Positions 7,246-10,593 of a DNA stretch of 10,593 nucleotides are shown piece by piece. The stretch's first letter is position 1, and each line of letters begins with the position of its first letter. A program made the position numbers and the translations under genes. Location of the stretch: contig CAYQTA010000004.1 of assembly GCA_964420365.1 (NCBI GenBank), forward strand, positions 1 through 10,593, in the 5' to 3' direction. The notes beneath the pieces are model-generated. The model was not told the origin of the DNA. It did not search any database and saw only the letters and a list, made by a program, of their open reading frames with translations. The DNA comes from JAMOQA01 sp964420365 (GTDB lineage Bacteria; Acidobacteriota; Polarisedimenticolia; J045).

Positions 7246-8421
7246 ATGACCACCCTGCGCGCGATTCGAGGCATCTTCCTGGCCCTGGTTCCGCTCGTCT
7301 CCGCCGCGCTCCTCGTGGCCTGCGGTCCCCCGCGGCCGATCACGATCGGCGGCCTGATCCCCGAGACGGGGCCCGCCGGGGCCTACGGCGAGGCGATCCG
7401 GGAGGGCATGGACCTGGCCCTCGAGGAGGTCAACGCGAACGGGGGCGTCCTCGGTGGTGCCGAGCTGAAGATCGAGTACCGGGACACCGGCACCAATCCC
7501 GAGAAGGCCCAGGTCGGCGCCATCGAGCTCCTCGACCTCGGGGTGCCCGCGGTGATCGGGCCGGTGGCCTCGAACGTCGCGCTGCGGATCGCGCCTCTCT
7601 TCAACAAGAAGGAAGTCGTCCTCCTGTCGCCGGCCGCCTCGAGCCCTCGGCTCACCAAGGAGGGTGGCGACTGGTTCTTCCGGGTCTATCCGTCGGACAA
7701 CGTCGAGGCCCACACGATGGCCGACTTCTGCCGGAAGCTGGCGATCACCCGGGTGGCGATCATCGCGGTGGACGACGTGTTCGGAAAGGGGATCGCCGAC
7801 GTCTTCCAGGAGCATTACGAGGCCCCGACGCGCCAGGTCGTCTACCGGAAGGACTTCAAGGGGGCGCTGACGCCCGAGGCGGCGCAGGCGATCGTCCGCG
7901 AGATGCGGAGGACGAAGGCCGAGGCGGTCTACATCGCGGCCTACCAGGACGACATGAAGGTCCTGCTCCAGGCGATGCACGACCTGAAGTGCAAGGTTGC
8001 CCGTCTCGGCACGTCCGCCGTCACCGAGCAGATGATCGAGCAGCTCGGCGAGGCCGCCGAGGGGCTCGTCTTCCCGCGGCCGGCATTCGATCCGAACGCG
8101 GACGATCCGAAGATGCAGGCATTCGCCCGGGCGTTCCGCACGAAGTACCACCGCCAGCCCGACATCTACGCCGCCCACGGCTACGACGCGGTCCGGGTGA
8201 TCGCGAGGGCGATCGACCAGGCCGGCATCGCGACACCGAAGGAGATTCGCGGCCAGCTCCTGACGGCCACTTTCGAGGGGGTGACCGGCCGCCTGAAGTT
8301 CAACCTGAACGGTGACGTGGTGAAGGTCCCGAAGATCTACGCGGTGCTGAACGGCGAGATCGTTCCCTACGAGGAGTATCGCAACGCCAAGGTCGGCAAG
8401 TCGGTCCTGGCGGGGAACTGA
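7246..8421 (+). CDS. Branched-chain amino acid-type periplasmic binding lipoprotein (LivJ/LivK-like fold)
   Basis: A 391-residue type I periplasmic binding protein (Peripla_BP_6-like). The N-terminus has a basic start (MTTLRAIRGIF), a hydrophobic stretch and the lipobox LVAC, predicting lipid attachment at Cys26 and anchoring to a membrane facing the periplasm. Lobe one carries IGGLIPETGPAGAYGEAIRE (34-53) and VIGPVASNVALRIAPLF (103-119), then LLSPAASSPRLT (126-137), the region that usually binds the ligand's carboxylate and amino groups. YAAHGYDAVRVIARAI (308-323) and FEGVTGRLKFNLNGDV (343-358) are typical of the C-terminal part. AAGGAGGT lies five bases before the ATG, an unusually strong site for this window. 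No permease or ATPase genes of an ABC transporter are adjacent, so it either serves a transporter encoded elsewhere or acts as a sensor. The ligand could be an amino acid, amide, urea or aromatic acid; the sequence does not decide. Confidence 0.9.
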   Translation: MTTLRAIRGIFLALVPLVSAALLVACGPPRPITIGGLIPETGPAGAYGEAIREGMDLALEEVNANGGVLGGAELKIEYRDTGTNPEKAQVGAIELLDLGVPAVIGPVASNVALRIAPLFNKKEVVLLSPAASSPRLTKEGGDWFFRVYPSDNVEAHTMADFCRKLAITRVAIIAVDDVFGKGIADVFQEHYEAPTRQVVYRKDFKGALTPEAAQAIVREMRRTKAEAVYIAAYQDDMKVLLQAMHDLKCKVARLGTSAVTEQMIEQLGEAAEGLVFPRPAFDPNADDPKMQAFARAFRTKYHRQPDIYAAHGYDAVRVIARAIDQAGIATPKEIRGQLLTATFEGVTGRLKFNLNGDVVKVPKIYAVLNGEIVPYEEYRNAKVGKSVLAGN

Positions 8422-8429
8422 CGGCGGCG

Positions 8430-8942
8430 GTGGTCATGGGCCGTTCTCCGGGTCCGGCTCCCGGGAATCCCCCGGGAGCCGTTCCGCTTTCCGAGGCCGT
8501 TGCCTGGCGCGAGGGGCTCCGGGTCCGCGGCTTTCGCCTGGCTTTCACGAACGGTTGCTTCGACCTGCTCCACGCCGGGCACGTGCGCCTGTTGACCGCC
8601 GCCCGGCGGGCCGCCGACGCCCTGGTGGTCGCGGTCAACGACGACGCCTCGGTCCGGCGCCTGAAGGGCCCGGAACGCCCGATCGTCCCCGCCGCCGAGC
8701 GGGCGGAGCTCCTCGCCGCCCTCGAGGTGGTCGACCGGGTGATCCTGTTCGGGGAGGACACCCCCCTCGAGGCGATCCTTGCCCTCCGGCCGGACGTGCT
8801 GGTCAAGGGGGAGGACTGGCCGGAGGACCGGATCGTCGGGGCTCCCGAGGTTCGCTCCTGGGGCGGGGAGGTCCTCCGCGTGCCCCTCGCCGCCGGGCTG
8901 TCGACGACGAACCTGGTCGAGCGGATCCTCCGGGGCGCCTGA
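8430..8942 (+). CDS. D-glycero-beta-D-manno-heptose 1-phosphate adenylyltransferase (HldC / RfaE domain II type)
   Basis: A 170-residue nucleotidyltransferase, predicted to make ADP-heptose from heptose 1-phosphate and ATP for the LPS inner core. FTNGCFDLLHAGH (39-51) holds the HxGH motif (48-51) of the cytidylyltransferase-like superfamily. VAVNDDASVRRLKGPERPIV (67-86) and the C-terminal GLSTTNLVERI (156-166) match RfaE domain II; PDVLVKGEDW (121-130) corresponds to the usual DVLVKGGDY. In E. coli this domain is fused to a heptose kinase (HldE); here it stands alone, so the kinase must be elsewhere. The start is uncertain: GTG at 8430 or ATG at 8436, eight or fourteen bases after the lipoprotein stop, neither with a good ribosome binding site, suggesting translational coupling. 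Family similarity begins only around residue 19; the Gly/Pro-rich stretch before it overlaps a hairpin. Confidence 0.88.
   Translation: MVMGRSPGPAPGNPPGAVPLSEAVAWREGLRVRGFRLAFTNGCFDLLHAGHVRLLTAARRAADALVVAVNDDASVRRLKGPERPIVPAAERAELLAALEVVDRVILFGEDTPLEAILALRPDVLVKGEDWPEDRIVGAPEVRSWGGEVLRVPLAAGLSTTNLVERILRGA
8455..8481 (+). repeat. Perfect 11-bp inverted repeat at the lipoprotein/adenylyltransferase junction
   Basis: CGGCTCCCGGG (8455-8465) and CCCGGGAGCCG (8471-8481) are exact reverse complements with the loop AATCC. It is the longest perfect stem I found in the window. It starts 34 bases after the lipoprotein stop, yet lies within the first codons of the adenylyltransferase reading frame. The following bases (TTCCGCTTT) are only mildly T-rich, so it is a poor terminator by itself but could reduce read-through, protect the upstream mRNA 3' end, or hinder initiation of the downstream gene. 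Confidence 0.6.
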
Positions 8943-8960
8943 GAACCCCGGCCACGTGTC

Positions 8961-8988
8961 GGTTCGCCGCCGTGCCGGGTGGTTCGCC
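8961..8988 (+). repeat. Direct repeat GGTTCGCC, two copies exactly 20 bp apart
   Basis: The octamer GGTTCGCC occurs at 8961-8968 and 8981-8988, a period of 20 bp, close to two helical turns, just upstream of the TATCCT element at 9004. Such spacing suits a dimeric regulator on one DNA face. The octamer is short and GC-rich, so coincidence is possible. Confidence 0.3.
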
Positions 8989-9009
8989 CCCGTTCCCGGG
9001 ACCTATCCT
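8983..9009 (+). promoter_or_regulatory. Possible promoter before the O-antigen ligase family gene
   Basis: TATCCT (9004-9009) is the same -10-like hexamer seen before atpH and lies 45 bases ahead of the GTG start in the 112-base gap after the adenylyltransferase gene. The best -35 candidate, TTCGCC (8983-8988), is weak and the 15-base spacing is short, so an activator might be needed. The gene could equally be read from upstream. Confidence 0.3.
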
Positions 9010-9054
9010 TGGAACGAGGACCGGCCCCGGCCCCGGGGCCGGCGTGGAGGACCC

Positions 9055-10542
9055 GTGACCGTCGCCGCCAACCGCCAGCTCCACCGATCCGTCCCTCCCC
9101 CGGATGGGGACGGAGAGCCCCGGCGCCTCGCCTGGGCCAACGAGCTGTTCCTGGTCGGGATCCTCCTCGCCGCCGCCGGGATCGGTTGGGCGTTCCCCTT
9201 CAGGTCGGTCAAGTTCGGGCTGATCGCCTTCTTCGCCATCGTGATGACCGTCCAGGCGCTCCAGCGCCCGGCGGTCGCCCTGGCCTTGACCGTGGCCGGG
9301 ATCCCGGCGATGGGGCTGATTCCTCCGGACATCATCCCGATCCGCGGGGTCAACCCGGAGACCCTGCTCATCGTGTTTCTCCTCTTCCTCTGGGCCCGGG
9401 CGAACCAGCTTCACGGCAAGGAACCCCTGCGGAGCTTCGTCGCGCGCTTTCTCCTGCTCTACGCGATCCTGATCCTGGTTTCCGCCTTCCGTTCCTGGAT
9501 GATCTGGAAGGTGTCCCTGTTCAACATCCTGGCCGCGGCGAAGAACCACCTGAGCTACATGGTGTTCTACGGGACGGCCTACCACGTGCTGCGAAGCCGC
9601 CGGGACCACCGGCTGGTCCTCCTGATGAGCACGGCGTCCCTGTTCCTGGTCAGCCTCCAGGCGATCAACATGTCGTGGCTGGCCTTCTTCGCGGGAACCC
9701 TGGAGCGTCACCGGGCGGGCTCGATGCTGGCCCAGCAGCCGAACATCTTCGGCGGGGCACTGGCGCTGTACCTGCCGCTGCTCATCCTGCTGGCGATCAA
9801 CCGGATCGGGCACCGCTTCTGGAACCTGTGGTTCACGACCGTGACCGGGGCCGTCGGGTTCGCGCTGATCCTGACGCTGTCCCGCGGCGCCTGGGCGGGA
9901 GCCGCGGCGGCGGTCGTCTTCCTCGCGGTTTTCTGGGATCGGAAGCTGCTGGTTCTCCTGCTGATCATGGCCGCATCCTGGCAGCTCTGGCTGCCCCAGG
10001 AAGCGGTCGACCGGGTGAAGAAGACCACCCAGGTGGAGGGGAGCAACGCGGACCTCGCCATGGGCGACCAGGTGGTGGAGGACTCGGCCCAGATGCGGGT
10101 CGAGCAGTACAAGTCGCTGCCCGCGATGATGCGCGACCACCCGATCCTCGGCTGGGGATACAAGTCGTACCCCGACGTCTTCGAGAAGTACGGGACCCTG
10201 CGGCGCCGGAAGGGGGCCCATACGACCTATTGCCTGATCGGGACCGAGGAAGGAGTCGTCGGCCTGGTCGTGCTCTTCCTGCTGCTGGGGGCGATCTTCT
10301 TCTCCGCCATGCGGGCGGCGTACGCCTTCGAGGAGCCCTTCTACCGGCAGCTTGCGGCGGGCCTCGGTGCCGGGATGCTGTCGATGGCGATCTGCATGCT
10401 GGCCGGGTCCCGCTTCGAGTCCCAGATCATCTACGTCTACTACTGGACCCTGCTCGCGGTCGTCGAGCGGGAGTACGACCTCCTGCGCCTCGCCCGGCAC
10501 GGGATCGGGGTCCGCCGGGAGCCCGTCCGGGCGGCTTCCTGA
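9055..10542 (+). CDS. O-antigen ligase / Wzy-like polymerase family membrane protein
   Basis: A 495-residue polytopic inner-membrane protein. About 28 N-terminal residues are cytoplasmic-looking and charged, followed by many hydrophobic spans: roughly 30-48, 53-68, 72-90, 101-117, 128-146, 187-213, 232-249, 259-275, 280-313 (probably two), 401-420 and 434-470 (probably two). LTLSRGAWAG (273-282) is the conserved SRG-type segment. Between about 314 and 400 lies a large hydrophilic loop with DHPILGWGYKSYPDVF (361-376) and GAHTTYCLIGTEEGVVGL (387-404), matching the hPxxGxG and His-loop motifs of the Wzy_C (O-antigen ligase) family, with His389 as the likely conserved histidine. Members join or polymerise lipid-linked glycans at the periplasmic face; ligase and polymerase cannot be told apart from sequence. 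GTG at 9055 was chosen because GGAGG (9046-9050) precedes it and no better in-frame start lies before the first span. The neighbouring heptose gene supports a surface-polysaccharide role. Confidence 0.85.
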   Translation: MTVAANRQLHRSVPPPDGDGEPRRLAWANELFLVGILLAAAGIGWAFPFRSVKFGLIAFFAIVMTVQALQRPAVALALTVAGIPAMGLIPPDIIPIRGVNPETLLIVFLLFLWARANQLHGKEPLRSFVARFLLLYAILILVSAFRSWMIWKVSLFNILAAAKNHLSYMVFYGTAYHVLRSRRDHRLVLLMSTASLFLVSLQAINMSWLAFFAGTLERHRAGSMLAQQPNIFGGALALYLPLLILLAINRIGHRFWNLWFTTVTGAVGFALILTLSRGAWAGAAAAVVFLAVFWDRKLLVLLLIMAASWQLWLPQEAVDRVKKTTQVEGSNADLAMGDQVVEDSAQMRVEQYKSLPAMMRDHPILGWGYKSYPDVFEKYGTLRRRKGAHTTYCLIGTEEGVVGLVVLFLLLGAIFFSAMRAAYAFEEPFYRQLAAGLGAGMLSMAICMLAGSRFESQIIYVYYWTLLAVVEREYDLLRLARHGIGVRREPVRAAS

Positions 10543-10593
10543 GAGGGTGGCACGGAGGTTGCTCCAGCAAGGGCAGAGGTTCCGGAGCCTCGA

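Noticed and set aside
8779..9054. Upstream extension of the O-antigen ligase family gene by about 92 codons in the same frame
   Set aside because: It would overlap the conserved C-terminal part of the adenylyltransferase gene in another frame and encodes Arg/Gly-rich filler. The GTG at 9055 has its own GGAGG site.
8803..10500. Long open frame (565 codons) on the minus strand opposite the O-antigen ligase family gene
   Set aside because: The plus strand shows membrane spans and family motifs. The antisense frame is rich in Gln, Asp, Arg and Gly with no structure, as expected from the complement of hydrophobic codons.
10576..10591. Imperfect stem (GAGGTT with AGCCTC-type pairing) after the last gene, as a possible terminator
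   Set aside because: It needs a G-U pair, has a tight loop and the window ends two bases later, so any uridine tract cannot be seen.

Overview
The window is about 70% G+C by eye and reads as a chromosomal segment of a Gram-negative bacterium. The support is a predicted lipoprotein with a clear lipobox, a heptose adenylyltransferase of the LPS inner-core pathway, an O-antigen ligase/polymerase family membrane protein, and a soluble chemotaxis receptor with a candidate sigma-28 type promoter. I cannot place the organism below that level. Promoter-like elements of the form TTGACN / TATCCT and the compact high-GC genes would fit Acidobacteriota, Myxococcota-like or similar lineages, but this is a guess. 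I see no phage, insertion sequence, CRISPR array, tRNA or rRNA.

Layout. (1) Positions 2-280, plus strand: the C-terminal end of an S9-family serine peptidase, cut by the window edge. (2) Positions 277-1698, minus strand: a soluble PAS-containing methyl-accepting chemotaxis protein. It converges on the peptidase gene so tightly that the two stop codons share the tetranucleotide CTAG. (3) Positions 1699-2012: a divergent control region with a candidate sigma-28 promoter for the receptor, a candidate housekeeping promoter for the ATP synthase genes, and several GC hairpins. (4) Positions 2013-7117: atpH-atpA-atpG-atpD-atpC (delta, alpha, gamma, beta, epsilon), a complete F1 sector in canonical order, followed by a convincing intrinsic terminator at 7134-7160. 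The membrane Fo genes (a, c, b) are not upstream, so the ATP synthase genes are split between loci. (5) Positions 7246-8421: a branched-chain amino acid type periplasmic binding lipoprotein with no transporter genes beside it. (6) Positions 8430-8942: a stand-alone heptose-1-phosphate adenylyltransferase. (7) Positions 9055-10542: an O-antigen ligase/polymerase family protein with a GTG start.

How the genes work together. The five atp genes build the catalytic F1 head and its stalk connectors. The last two genes fit LPS or surface polysaccharide assembly: one makes the ADP-heptose precursor, the other probably joins or polymerises glycans at the membrane. The binding lipoprotein sits just ahead of them and may share their transcript, but its ligand is unknown.

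Most of the window is core housekeeping sequence and I found no convincing new biological system. The items most worth a second look are a net 37-residue insertion in the ATP synthase alpha subunit, a four-cysteine motif in the receptor's PAS domain that overlaps a 15-bp tandem repeat, the sigma-28-like promoter of the receptor, and several hairpins placed next to ribosome binding sites or start codons.
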